Shown here in pieces: positions 33,386-42,278 of a stretch of DNA of 63,819 nt (its first letter is position 1; each line of letters begins with the position of its first letter). The notes beneath the pieces were generated by a model. That model was not told the origin of the DNA. It searched no databases and was given only the letters and a program-made list of their open reading frames with translations. Source of the DNA: DAIRDK01 sp035403225. GTDB lineage: Bacteria; Bacteroidota; Bacteroidia; Bacteroidales; FEN-979. The translations under genes and the position numbers were made by a program. The stretch is from positions 1 through 63,819 of the forward strand of contig DAONET010000013.1 of the NCBI GenBank assembly GCA_035403225.1. The letters run 5' to 3'.

Positions 33386-33415
33386 AAAAAAAAGGGGGAA
33401 GAAACATCTTCCCCC
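33386..33415 (-). terminator. Intrinsic terminator of the Dcp-like peptidase gene
   Basis: On the minus strand GGGGGAAGA and TCTTCCCCC form a perfect 9-bp stem with a 4-base loop followed by eight T. The opposite strand lacks a clean T-run, so it mainly serves the minus-strand gene. Confidence 0.85.
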
Positions 33416-33419
33416 GTGG

Positions 33420-35525
33420 TTATTTCAATCCCCTGTTTTCAAGGAGTGCATCGATAGACGGCTCTTTACCGCGGAAATCGATGTAAAGCTGCATCGCCTC
33501 TTTTGCTCCTCCTTTTTCGAGAATACATTTCCTGAAGCGAGTGGCTGTAGCCTGATCAAAGATATTACCTGTTTCCTTAAAGGCCTGGAAGGCATCGGCG
33601 TCGAGCACTTCGGCCCAGATATAACTGTAATAACCGGCCGTATAACCGCCCGTCATGGTATGTTGGAAATAGGTAGAACGATAACGGGGAGGGATCTGCG
33701 GGATCAGTCCGATTTTATCCATAGAGGCTTTCTCAAAAGCCAGGACATCGAGGTTTGAAGCATTGGTCAGCGTATGGTAATCCATATCGAGGAGGGAGGC
33801 AGCCAGGTATTCGGTCGTCTTGAAACCCTGTCCGAATTTGCTGCTCTTCACGATCTTGTCTACCAGTTCAGCCGGGATGACTTCTCCGGTCTGGTAATGT
33901 TTGGCATAGACTTTCAGGACTTCCGGTTCGAAAGCCCAGTGTTCCATCACCTGGGAAGGGAGTTCCACGAAATCGCGAGGCACGCCCGAAATCCCCTCGT
34001 ATTTTACATTTTCTACCAATCCGTTCAGGGCGTGTCCGAATTCGTGAAAGAAGGTCTCTGCTTCTTCGGGAGTCAACAGCGCGGGTTTGCCGGCTGAAGG
34101 AGCGGTGAAATTACAAACGACGCTGACGACGGGAGCCACGCGTTTCCCGTCTTTGTATGACTGGGAACGATAGCTGGTGCACCAGGCGCCGCCTCTTTTG
34201 GAAGCGCGTGGATGGAAATCGAGGTACAACACGCCAAGGTGTGTGCCGTCGGCATCTTTACATTCCCATAAGGTCACATCCGGGTGGTACTTCGGAGCAT
34301 CTTTCACTTCGGTGAAAGTGAGGCCGTACAGGCGGTTCGCCACATAGAACACCCCTTTCCGTACATTATCCAACTGAAAATATGGCTTCAGTGCATCCTC
34401 GCTGAGGTCGAACCGGTCTTTCATCACCTTCTCGCTGTAATACCGCCAGTCCCATCCTTCAACGACATCCCCAGAGGCATCGCCCGATGAGTGGTCCCGG
34501 ATATAACTTTGCATATCGGCGCGTTCGCTTTCGGCCATCTTCAGGGCAGGGCTCCAGATCTGCATCAGCAGGTTGTAGACATTCGCGGGGTTCTTCGCCA
34601 TACGGTCTACCAGCACAAAATCAGCAAACGTAGGGTATCCCATCAACTTGGCCTTTTCCAGGCGCAGTTCGATCAACCGGGCAATGACTTTCTTGTTGTC
34701 GTTGTCGTTGTTATTGTTTCCGCGGTTGATGTACGCGTTAAATATCTTCTCACGCAGTTTACGGTTATCATCATATTGCAAAAACGGCATCACGCTGGGG
34801 TTCTGGAGGGTGAACACGTACTTCCCTTTGGTGGCGGGATCGGCATTACCCGTTTCGGCAGCCGCCGCGATGAGTCCTTCGGGGAGACCGGCCAGGTCGT
34901 CGGTGTTATCGATAACCAGTTTGAAGGCATTGGTTTCGGCTAACAGATGTTGACCGAAGGTGATCTGGAGCATATTGATCTCCTTGTTGAGTTCTCTCAG
35001 GCGAGCCTGATCCTCCGGCGACAAGTTAGCTCCTCCCCGGACGAAGTCTTTATATATCTCCTCCGTCAGCTTTTTCTGATCGGAATCCAGGGGCAGCGAC
35101 GCCAGTTGGTTGTATACCGTTTTTATGCGTTGGAACAAGCCGGCATCCAGGTAGATGTCATCATAATGCTTCGTGATCAGCGGAGACACCTGTTTGGCGA
35201 TATCCTGCATCCCTTCGTTGGTGTTAGCGGAGTTCAGTGCAGAGAATACCAGCGCTACTTTTTGCAATAACGATCCGCTGACATCCAGTGCCAGGACCGT
35301 GTTTTCAAACGTCGGGGCGGCCGGGTTCTCCACGATGGCCCGGATCTCGTCACGCTGTTGCTTCATGCCCTCTTCATAAGCCGGCATGTAATGACTGTTG
35401 TTGATTTTTTCAAACGGAGGGACCTGGAAAGGGGTATCCCAAACCGTAAAGAAAGGGTTGGTATCCTGTGCCATCATGTTCACAGAAAATAAGGCAGCTG
35501 CCATCATGATAATGATCTTTTTCAT
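33420..35525 (-). CDS. dcp: Exported M3-family peptidyl-dipeptidase (Dcp-like)
   Basis: The 701-residue protein has a signal peptide (MKKIIIMMAAALFSVNMMAQ), so it is likely periplasmic. The zinc motif is H494-E-F-G-H498 in FFHEFGHALNGL, with the M3 pattern before it (LLTPEEAETFFHEF) and GGYTAGYYSYIWAEV near the end, which belongs to the Dcp/oligopeptidase A group. These release dipeptides from peptide C-termini. It is 45 bases downstream of rnz on the same strand and ends in a strong terminator. Confidence 0.92.
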   Translation of the reverse strand: MKKIIIMMAAALFSVNMMAQDTNPFFTVWDTPFQVPPFEKINNSHYMPAYEEGMKQQRDEIRAIVENPAAPTFENTVLALDVSGSLLQKVALVFSALNSANTNEGMQDIAKQVSPLITKHYDDIYLDAGLFQRIKTVYNQLASLPLDSDQKKLTEEIYKDFVRGGANLSPEDQARLRELNKEINMLQITFGQHLLAETNAFKLVIDNTDDLAGLPEGLIAAAAETGNADPATKGKYVFTLQNPSVMPFLQYDDNRKLREKIFNAYINRGNNNNDNDNKKVIARLIELRLEKAKLMGYPTFADFVLVDRMAKNPANVYNLLMQIWSPALKMAESERADMQSYIRDHSSGDASGDVVEGWDWRYYSEKVMKDRFDLSEDALKPYFQLDNVRKGVFYVANRLYGLTFTEVKDAPKYHPDVTLWECKDADGTHLGVLYLDFHPRASKRGGAWCTSYRSQSYKDGKRVAPVVSVVCNFTAPSAGKPALLTPEEAETFFHEFGHALNGLVENVKYEGISGVPRDFVELPSQVMEHWAFEPEVLKVYAKHYQTGEVIPAELVDKIVKSSKFGQGFKTTEYLAASLLDMDYHTLTNASNLDVLAFEKASMDKIGLIPQIPPRYRSTYFQHTMTGGYTAGYYSYIWAEVLDADAFQAFKETGNIFDQATATRFRKCILEKGGAKEAMQLYIDFRGKEPSIDALLENRGLK

Positions 35526-35569
35526 ATTCCGGAGTTAGGAGAATTTAAATGATACAATGTATTTTTCTT

Positions 35570-36358
35570 TTACACTTCAACGGTAATGCCATCTTCGGCC
35601 GGGTACGTTTCGGGGAAGACAGACCGCGCCTCTTGCAGCAATGGTTCCACCTCATCATAGCGGGCGGAATAATGACCGATCAGGAGTTTCTTCACTTCCG
35701 CCATCCGGGCGATGGTGGCGGCTTCGATGGTGGTGGAATGCAGTTTCTCCGCGGCGTTGCGGGCCATGGACTGCATGAACGTCGTTTCGTGATATAACAG
35801 ATCCACCCCATGGATGTACGGGATGATCGATTCATCGTAAACCGTGTCGGTACAATAGGCGTATGCCCGTGTCGACTCTTGTTTTCTGACCCGGATCTTC
35901 TCTCGAAAGAGGAACCCGCAGGTCGGGACGCTGTGTTTCAGCGGGAAGCTGTGTACGCTGATGCGTTCATCTTCGTGGATCAGCATAAGCCCTCCGAAAT
36001 CCAGCGGATGATATTGTACCGGGTACTGCAGGGTGGTGGCGGATGCCTCGAGCTGGATCCGGATGATCTCTTCCAGTTGAGGATGCCCGTAGATATGCAT
36101 CGTATCCTTCCGCCCGAGCAGGTGCAGGGTCGTCAGCAGGCCGATCAGACCGTAGAAGTGATCGCCGTGAAGGTGAGTGATAAAGATGTGCCGGATACGT
36201 TGCAGATGGATCTTCAGACGGCGCAGTTGCACCTGGGTCCCTTCGGCACAGTCGAGTAAAAACAAGCGCTCATTTGCATTGAGCAAATGAGCGCTTGGAT
36301 TGCGTGTCAGCGTCGGGATGGCCGAGCTGCTTCCCAGTACAGTGACTGAAAAGGTCAT
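35570..36358 (-). CDS. rnz: Ribonuclease Z (tRNA 3' endonuclease), internally shortened
   Basis: The metallo-beta-lactamase fold is clear: GSSSAIPTLTRNPSA, DCAEGTQVQLRR, the metal motif THLHGDHFYGL, LKHSVPTCGFLF, YAYCTDTVY, LLYHETTF and GHYSARY. RNase Z trims tRNA precursors. The protein has only 262 residues, whereas Bacteroidota RNase Z is about 305. From memory of the Bacteroides protein, roughly 40 residues are missing between CGFLFREK and YAYCTDT, a region normally carrying a flexible substrate-contact segment. The metal ligands are retained. Its ATG is three bases after the rpsA stop. Confidence 0.88.
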   Translation of the reverse strand: MTFSVTVLGSSSAIPTLTRNPSAHLLNANERLFLLDCAEGTQVQLRRLKIHLQRIRHIFITHLHGDHFYGLIGLLTTLHLLGRKDTMHIYGHPQLEEIIRIQLEASATTLQYPVQYHPLDFGGLMLIHEDERISVHSFPLKHSVPTCGFLFREKIRVRKQESTRAYAYCTDTVYDESIIPYIHGVDLLYHETTFMQSMARNAAEKLHSTTIEAATIARMAEVKKLLIGHYSARYDEVEPLLQEARSVFPETYPAEDGITVEV

Positions 36359-36361
36359 CGG

Positions 36362-38347
36362 TTATTCCTGCTTCGGTTCTTCAGCTTCCGGCTCTTCCGC
36401 TTCGGGTTCTTCCGCTTTTGCTGATTCTTCGGCAGCCAGTTCGGCTTTCCTTTCAACGCGTGCTTTTTCTTCCGCCTTGGTCATTTCAGACTTCAGATTA
36501 GCCAGCGATTCGATATCACCGAGGGTGGTCTTTTCAAGGTTATCCTTGATCTTCTTCACCGCTTTCTTGGTAGCTTTTGCCTTGTTCTTTTCGGCGTTGA
36601 CTTCCTTGTTTTTATCAGCGGTAATGGCATCCTGGTGCATCTTCGAATGCGAAAGGATGATCTTCTTGTTATCTTTCGAGAACTCGATCACCTTGAAGTC
36701 GAGGCTTTCGTCTTCCTTCGCATTGGAGCCGTCTTCCTTGGCCAGGTGACGCATCGGAGCGAATCCTTCCACGCCGTAAGGCAGGGCAACGATAGCGCCT
36801 TTGTCTGACAGGCTGACGATGGTTCCGTTGTGTACAGATCCAACAGAGAAGATCGTTTCGAACACATCCCACGGGTTTTCTTCGAGTTGTTTGTGTCCGA
36901 GGCTGAGACGACGGTTTTCAACGTCGACATCGAGAACGATCACTTCAATCTGTTCACCGATCTTGGTGAATTCTGCCGGATGTTTGATCTTCTTTGACCA
37001 GGAGAGGTCAGAGATGTGGATCAACCCGTCAACACCTTCTTCAAGTTCAACAAAAATACCGAAGTTGGTGAAGTTACGCACGATGGCGGTATGTTTCGAT
37101 TTGATCGGGTATTTTTCCTTGATGTTTGCCCATGGATCGGGAATCAGTTGTTTGATGCCCATGGACATTTTGCGTTCTTCGCGATCGAGGGTAAGGATGA
37201 CCGCTTCCACTTCCTGTCCGACTTTCAGGAAATCGTGAGCAGTGCGGAGGTGCTGCGACCATGACATTTCGGAAACATGGATCAGTCCTTCCACGCCGGG
37301 GGCGATTTCTACAAATGCGCCGTAATCGGCGATCACCACCACTTTTCCTTTTACCTTGTCGCCAATCTTCATCACGGAGTCGAGAGAATCCCATGGATGA
37401 GGAGTCAGTTGTTTCAGACCCAGTGCGATACGTTTTTTATTTTCATCGAAGTCGAGAATAACGACCTTGATTTTCTGATCAAGCTGAACGATCTCTTCGG
37501 GGTGGTTGATACGTCCCCAGCTGAGGTCGGTAATGTGGATCAATCCGTCGACACCACCCAGGTCGATAAATACGCCGTAGGAAGTGATGTTCTTTACGGT
37601 ACCTTCCAGGATCTGTCCTTTTTCGAGTTTCTTGATGATCTCTGCCTTTTGGGCTTCGAGTTCGTCTTCGATCAGGGCTTTGTGCGATACCACCACGTTC
37701 TTGTATTCCTGGTTGATCTTCACCACCTTGAATTCCATGATCTTATCGACATAGATATCGTAATCGCGGATGGGTTTCACATCGATCTGTGAACCGGGGA
37801 GGAAAGCCTCGATGCCGAACACATCGACGATGAGACCGCCTTTGGTGCGTGATTTCACATGACCTTTGATGATTTCCTGCTTGTCGTAAGCATCGTTGAT
37901 CCGTTCCCATGATTTCAGGATACGGGCTTTTTTATGCGACAGAAGCAGCTGTCCGGTCATGTCTTCCTGATTCTCAACATACACTTCAACAATATCACCG
38001 GGTTTCAGATCCGGGTTGTATCTGAATTCGGAAAGAGGAATAACACCGTCGGATTTGAATCCGATGTTGATGACGACTTCGCGGTTGTTCATCGCCACGA
38101 TCGTTCCATCGATCAGTTCATGATCGGAGATGGCTTTCAGCGTACGATCGTATTCGTCTTCAAGTTTTTTCCGTTCTTCGGATGAATAAAGCTCATGTTT
38201 TTTCCCGATGGCATCCCAGTCGAACGAATCCTTTTCAGGAGCCGTTGTTTTTACTTCATTGACAGGGGATTCAACCGGTTTGGTTTCGGGGGTGACTTCA
38301 GCGTTCTGTTCCGGTTCGCTGTTTACATTCAGTTCTTCTGAACTCAT
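36362..38347 (-). CDS. rpsA: 30S ribosomal protein S1
   Basis: The 661-residue protein has six S1 RNA-binding domains, seen as the repeated pattern G-x-V-x-x-x-x-x-x-G-x-x-V-x-(h)-GVDGLIHxSDLSW; examples are VDGLIHITDLSWG and VEGLIHVSEMSW. The first and sixth are the most divergent. The acidic N-terminal 50 residues and the charged C-terminus (repeats of EEPEA) are extensions common in this phylum. S1 binds mRNA on the small subunit. It heads an apparent series rpsA-rnz-dcp. A TAnnTTTG box lies about 110 bases upstream. Confidence 0.95.
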   Translation of the reverse strand: MSSEELNVNSEPEQNAEVTPETKPVESPVNEVKTTAPEKDSFDWDAIGKKHELYSSEERKKLEDEYDRTLKAISDHELIDGTIVAMNNREVVINIGFKSDGVIPLSEFRYNPDLKPGDIVEVYVENQEDMTGQLLLSHKKARILKSWERINDAYDKQEIIKGHVKSRTKGGLIVDVFGIEAFLPGSQIDVKPIRDYDIYVDKIMEFKVVKINQEYKNVVVSHKALIEDELEAQKAEIIKKLEKGQILEGTVKNITSYGVFIDLGGVDGLIHITDLSWGRINHPEEIVQLDQKIKVVILDFDENKKRIALGLKQLTPHPWDSLDSVMKIGDKVKGKVVVIADYGAFVEIAPGVEGLIHVSEMSWSQHLRTAHDFLKVGQEVEAVILTLDREERKMSMGIKQLIPDPWANIKEKYPIKSKHTAIVRNFTNFGIFVELEEGVDGLIHISDLSWSKKIKHPAEFTKIGEQIEVIVLDVDVENRRLSLGHKQLEENPWDVFETIFSVGSVHNGTIVSLSDKGAIVALPYGVEGFAPMRHLAKEDGSNAKEDESLDFKVIEFSKDNKKIILSHSKMHQDAITADKNKEVNAEKNKAKATKKAVKKIKDNLEKTTLGDIESLANLKSEMTKAEEKARVERKAELAAEESAKAEEPEAEEPEAEEPKQE

Positions 38348-38580
38348 TTAATTTTCATTGTGGCAGACGTGAAAACGCCGGCCGGGTTAAACATACTGTT
38401 GCTTTCCGGGGATTTATATAAAGAACGACAACCACTTACCACGGTTAAAATGGGGTGCAAATTTAATGATTTCTTTGATAAATCCCAAAAGAGTGGAAGG
38501 GATCCCTGACACGGAACGGGAAAGGACCTCGTTTGGCCATAAACAAAACAATAGACGGGTTTTCGAATGTCAATGCATAA
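38348..38580. other. rpsA leader and intergenic region
   Basis: The 233 bases hold the rpsA promoter at 38465-38458 and a leader of about 100 bases rich in short GC stems (GCCGGCCGGG near 38370). No coding frame is visible. A regulatory leader is possible, but I recognise no known motif. Confidence 0.4.
38458..38465 (-). promoter_or_regulatory. Minus-7 box for rpsA
   Basis: TAAATTTG on the minus strand, giving a leader of about 100 bases before the rpsA start at 38347. Confidence 0.45.
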
Positions 38581-39021
38581 CTATTTAAAAAAATTCTCTA
38601 ATCCCATCTCCAGGATTTCCGGATTCAGCATGGATATGGAATCCATTTTCCCTTGATTGAACCTTACAATACTGACACCTTGAAAAGGGACATTTAATCT
38701 TTCTATCAGGTTGGACGAATCCACTAATACCTTTGGCCCCACGGCCGAATCATTTGAGGCATACTTCTCATAAAAATTTCCTGACAGAATCAGATATCTA
38801 TATGAATTCATGACACCGGGAGTGACAAGTAAATAATCGTACGCGGCTTTCGCGCATACCGGACAACCTTTTGTGTTAATAAAGATGATTGTCCCCTTAT
38901 CCATCGTGACATTGAATTGATCTTTGAGGTATTTTGCAATAATTTCATCGCCTGATATTTCATCGGAAAAATTACAGGATACCAGTAATACCAATAGTAA
39001 AATTCTTTTTAGCAGCTTCAT
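38581..39021 (-). CDS. Redoxin-like lipoprotein with CPVC motif
   Basis: The start at 39021 (MKLLKRILLLVLLVSC) is chosen because it begins a lipoprotein signal ending at Cys16; upstream in-frame codons are unrelated. The 146-residue protein has TIIFINTKGCPVCAKAA with Cys53 and Cys56 in a thioredoxin-like CxxC position, but is shorter and more divergent than TlpA proteins. It lies 25 bases after the DUF4221-like gene on the same strand. The region is clearly more AT-rich than its surroundings. Role in disulfide exchange is inferred. Confidence 0.55.
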   Translation of the reverse strand: MKLLKRILLLVLLVSCNFSDEISGDEIIAKYLKDQFNVTMDKGTIIFINTKGCPVCAKAAYDYLLVTPGVMNSYRYLILSGNFYEKYASNDSAVGPKVLVDSSNLIERLNVPFQGVSIVRFNQGKMDSISMLNPEILEMGLENFFK

Positions 39022-39046
39022 AAATAATAGAGATAATGGGGTTATA

Positions 39047-40264
39047 CTAGATTTTGAAACCAACAAAAACCATGTGTTTATCCTTGTTTCTTCTCGTCAG
39101 TTGGTTGCTGAGAATATAAAGACCGTCAGGTGATGGGAAACAATAATGCTTGGAGAAAATCTCTTTCGGGAAATGTATTTCACGGACTACTTCTGTCTTA
39201 TCGTTCATAACAAACAAAATCCATGGTGAATTGGCAGCATCATTGACGGTACCATCCGGATTTTCATATTTATCAGATTTTGTTGAAATTATGTAAAAGT
39301 TTGACGATGAATAGTCAGGAAGAATATGCAACAATGTATTCATTTCGCACGAATATTTGCATAAATAATTATAGTCCATTACTTTATCAGGATCATATTC
39401 ATCAACACGTTTTAATGCTTCGCTCTGTAGCGGGATAAATGTTGTTTTTCCTGTCAGATGTGTTTCTCCTATTAAATTGATTGAAGGAAAAATGCCAAAT
39501 ATCCTGTTTCCACTTGAAATGCAATAATCCGGATCGATATAATAATATGAAAAAGGAACAAGTTGGTCTTTGGGAAACTGTCCGATAATTGATTTTACAG
39601 TTAAAGTAGTATCGGAAAGTTCAAGAAGCACATATAAACCTCCCGAGAATTTCTTCTCTCTGACTCCTTTATCAGAAATGAAATTCCCGGAATTTTCAAA
39701 CCGAGGAGTAAAACTACATAATAATGATGTGACTCCTTTTTGGGATTGTATTGGGAGAGGAATCATCTTGGAATATAGACGAATTTTGGGGTCCTTGTTA
39801 TCTCTCGAATCAGATAATGAGTATTTATATACTATATCGCCATTTCTATTGATTTTATAAAACAAATCTTGACTATTGAAAAAGTTAATAACAGCATAAA
39901 GAGAATCTACAATATAGTAGCATAAAGGCCTTTTACTTGAAGAAGATGTTTGTTCTCTTAGCTTTTTCAATGGAAAAGAAAAGTGTCGTTTGGTGTCAGG
40001 ATCCAAGCAACACAACTCCCATTTAATATCATCTATAAAGGTAACAACTTGTGTTTTAAAAAATGGATGATAAAAAGTTCTCCATCGGTGAGGGGACGAA
40101 TATGGAAGCTCCATAGTATCGAAGGCTTCCAGGGCTGTATAATCAGCAATTTTATCCGGTTTGGAACAGCCTGACAAAAGACAAATAGCCATCAGCAAAG
40201 AAGAAAGAGAAAAAAGGGCCTTTGTTTTGTCGGATGAAATCGGATGTTTGGGGCGTTTCATCAT
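39047..40264 (-). CDS. DUF4221-like lipoprotein
   Basis: The 405-residue protein has a lipobox ending at Cys33 (LLMAICLLSGC). The body is rich in aromatic beta-strands, ending in FPSPDGLYILSNQ, as in the DUF4221 / 6-bladed-propeller lipoproteins often found in Bacteroidota. It probably sits on a membrane surface and forms a propeller. It is paired with the redoxin-like lipoprotein downstream. In my experience such pairs occur near peptide-related loci in this phylum, but no peptide or radical SAM gene is seen here. Confidence 0.6.
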   Translation of the reverse strand: MMKRPKHPISSDKTKALFSLSSLLMAICLLSGCSKPDKIADYTALEAFDTMELPYSSPHRWRTFYHPFFKTQVVTFIDDIKWELCCLDPDTKRHFSFPLKKLREQTSSSSKRPLCYYIVDSLYAVINFFNSQDLFYKINRNGDIVYKYSLSDSRDNKDPKIRLYSKMIPLPIQSQKGVTSLLCSFTPRFENSGNFISDKGVREKKFSGGLYVLLELSDTTLTVKSIIGQFPKDQLVPFSYYYIDPDYCISSGNRIFGIFPSINLIGETHLTGKTTFIPLQSEALKRVDEYDPDKVMDYNYLCKYSCEMNTLLHILPDYSSSNFYIISTKSDKYENPDGTVNDAANSPWILFVMNDKTEVVREIHFPKEIFSKHYCFPSPDGLYILSNQLTRRNKDKHMVFVGFKI

Positions 40265-40346
40265 GTTTCTACAAGTTCAAGGAAGTGATCAAAGTAAAAT
40301 AAACAGTAAATATAATATTTTTTTGATTTTGTATTCTGAGTATTCA

Positions 40347-40514
40347 ATGTACCATACAAAATTTCTGAACCGATATCGATTTTATTCTTCACCGGTAGCG
40401 CTTGATCAGGGTTTAGAAGAAGGATACAAAAAACGCCGAATAGCCAATGGCATTTTGAAGAAAAAAAATTTATGTACTACGCGCTCTATTAATTCATGCA
40501 AAATAATCGGCTAA
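40347..40514 (+). CDS. Possible small basic protein (55 residues), doubtful
   Basis: An ATG at 40347 opens a 55-residue frame, MYHTKFLNRYRFYSSPVALD and onward, rich in Lys/Arg/Tyr. It lies in the gap between the DUF4221-like gene and the divergent methyltransferase-like gene, and its end overlaps the latter's promoter box. No family is recognised. It may be chance coding in AT-rich DNA. Confidence 0.2.
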   Translation: MYHTKFLNRYRFYSSPVALDQGLEEGYKKRRIANGILKKKNLCTTRSINSCKIIG

Positions 40515-40519
40515 TTTTG
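40512..40519 (+). promoter_or_regulatory. Minus-7 box for the methyltransferase-like gene
   Basis: TAATTTTG matches TAnnTTTG, 17 bases before the ATG at 40537. Confidence 0.45.
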
Positions 40520-40536
40520 CCCGGTATTAATGAAGA

Positions 40537-41508
40537 ATGACACCATCCGAAGACATCGAAAAAAAGAACAGAATCGCTATAACCCGCCAACGGAACAACA
40601 ATTTCAGCTGGTTGATTGCTGATTACCTCACCCAGCACCCATGCCTGATCACACCGGAGTTGATGGAGAGCGTCAACCCCGGCAAAGCGATGCCGGAAGA
40701 GGTCATCTACCGGGCCTTATTGACAGGTTTTTGCGGTCTCGATACCGAAAACGACGAAGAAGACAAGTACCTGGCCGATGAGTATTTCCCGCTATCGGTC
40801 AAAAAACTGAATCCCGGCGTATATCTCGGCAATCCGTATTACCGGGATATCATCATCCCGGAAGTAACCACCGGAAACTGGAAATTAACCCACGAGCGCT
40901 ATCAGCCTTACGAAGCCTTCATCTATAACGACATCCTCGTCGGACCCGACCTCAAAGAGATACCCCGGGTGGGCTTTTTCAGCGAAGAGTTCCTGTTCCC
41001 GGCGGTCCTGGAACACGACCATGAATGGATGGCGATCAAGCCCAATGAGATAGAGACCATGCAGCCGGTGCTGGATGTCATCGAAGGCCGGGTTGTCACC
41101 TTCGGCCTCGGTCTGGGGTATTTCGCCTACATGGCTTCCCTCCGGGAGAAAGTGCAACACATCACCATCATCGAGCAGGACGATCAGGTCATTCAACTTT
41201 TCAAACAGCACATCCTTCCTCAGTTTCAACGGCCCGACAAGGTAGAGATCATCTGTGCAGAGGCATTTGAATATGCCGGTACGCAAATGCCGGCTCAATC
41301 CTTCGACTACGCTTTCGTCGATCTGTGGCATGACGTCTCTGACGGCCTGGAGCCTTACCTCCGGATGAAGAAGCTGGAACCCGTCAATCAGCGGACGCGA
41401 TTCTTCTATTGGATTGAAAAGTCGCTGATCTCGGGGCTGCGGTGGCAGGTTTTTGATTGGGCAATGCGGAAGGCCGGTTCGGGGGAAGAATCGGCTTTTC
41501 CCCGTTAG
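40537..41508 (+). CDS. Class I SAM-dependent methyltransferase-like protein
   Basis: The 323-residue protein contains, about two-thirds along, the nucleotide-binding signature VVTFGLGLGYFAYMAS, an acidic strand end IIEQDDQVIQLF and FDYAFVDLWHD. These match motifs I, II and IV of class I methyltransferases and the spermidine-synthase-like group. The N-terminal 180 residues are unrecognised. The substrate is unknown. It stands alone with its own promoter. Confidence 0.65.
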   Translation: MTPSEDIEKKNRIAITRQRNNNFSWLIADYLTQHPCLITPELMESVNPGKAMPEEVIYRALLTGFCGLDTENDEEDKYLADEYFPLSVKKLNPGVYLGNPYYRDIIIPEVTTGNWKLTHERYQPYEAFIYNDILVGPDLKEIPRVGFFSEEFLFPAVLEHDHEWMAIKPNEIETMQPVLDVIEGRVVTFGLGLGYFAYMASLREKVQHITIIEQDDQVIQLFKQHILPQFQRPDKVEIICAEAFEYAGTQMPAQSFDYAFVDLWHDVSDGLEPYLRMKKLEPVNQRTRFFYWIEKSLISGLRWQVFDWAMRKAGSGEESAFPR

Positions 41509-41597
41509 GATGCTTTCTCGCTGCCCGGAAAATATTTTACTTCAGAAAGCGTTTTTATTACTGACATAAACGAATTATTAACCATAAAACTTTCTGT

Positions 41598-42158
41598 ATG
41601 AAAAAGTTGATCAAAATGTTCTGTGTGCTGGCTCTGGTAGCCGGATTCTCTGTCCCTTCCTTTAGCGCTAACGGTCCGGTGGATCCTGCCCGTCCTGGAA
41701 CGGGTATTCTTGGATTCGGTATCGGCCCCGGTGTTTCGTACTGGGGTTCAGACGGTTTTGGCCCTGCTCTCCTGTTCCATTATGATCATAGTATCTGGCA
41801 AGCCGGTCCCGGCGTCATCAGCCTGGGCGGACAGATCGGAACCTCCTTTTTCACCGACAATTCTTCTCACTGGGATCGTTCCTGGACCCATACGGCCTTC
41901 ATCTTCAGAGGTGCCTATCACTATGGATGGAAGGTTCCCGGACTTGACACTTACGCAGGCTTTGGCGCCGGTCCCCGTTTGAGCTTTTATAAGGAAAATT
42001 ATTATGGGGATGACCTTAACGATACCGAATTCAGCTTCACTCCTACTTCCTTTTTAGGAGGTTCGTATTTCTTTAACGACACTTTCGGCGTCAATGCCGA
42101 GATGGGGTTTAACCTGGCTTATTTCTCGGTCGGTTTGAATTTCAGAATCGTTAAATAG
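41598..42158 (+). CDS. Small outer-membrane beta-barrel protein, function unknown
   Basis: The 186-residue protein begins with a signal peptide cleaved near SFSA (residue 24). The mature part has alternating hydrophobic/aromatic strands (HTAFIFRGAYHYG, TYAGFGAGPRL, FLGGSYFFN) and ends FSVGLNFRIVK, with a C-terminal aromatic strand as in 8-stranded barrels. No enzyme motif is present. A strong terminator follows, so it is monocistronic. Confidence 0.65.
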   Translation: MKKLIKMFCVLALVAGFSVPSFSANGPVDPARPGTGILGFGIGPGVSYWGSDGFGPALLFHYDHSIWQAGPGVISLGGQIGTSFFTDNSSHWDRSWTHTAFIFRGAYHYGWKVPGLDTYAGFGAGPRLSFYKENYYGDDLNDTEFSFTPTSFLGGSYFFNDTFGVNAEMGFNLAYFSVGLNFRIVK

Positions 42159-42182
42159 TTTTTTCATGTTTTTTGTTTTTGA

Positions 42183-42210
42183 AGCCGTCTCCTCCTGAGG
42201 CGGCTTTTTT
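42183..42210 (+). terminator. Intrinsic terminator of the barrel-protein gene
   Basis: AGCCGTCTC and GAGGCGGCT pair over nine positions (one G-T) around a CTCCT loop and end in six T. Confidence 0.9.
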
Positions 42211-42251
42211 GTATCCTCTTCCCGGTTCGCTTATCACTCGTAACAAATCAC

Positions 42252-42259
42252 TACCTTTG
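42252..42259 (+). promoter_or_regulatory. Minus-7 box for ychF
   Basis: TACCTTTG matches TAnnTTTG, 19 bases before the ATG at 42279. Confidence 0.55.
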
Positions 42260-42278
42260 CACTTCAAAATACAACAGT

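Noticed and set aside
36362..36420. Tandem repeat in the 3' end of rpsA
   Set aside because: The short EEPEA repeats are a normal acidic low-complexity tail of S1 in this phylum.
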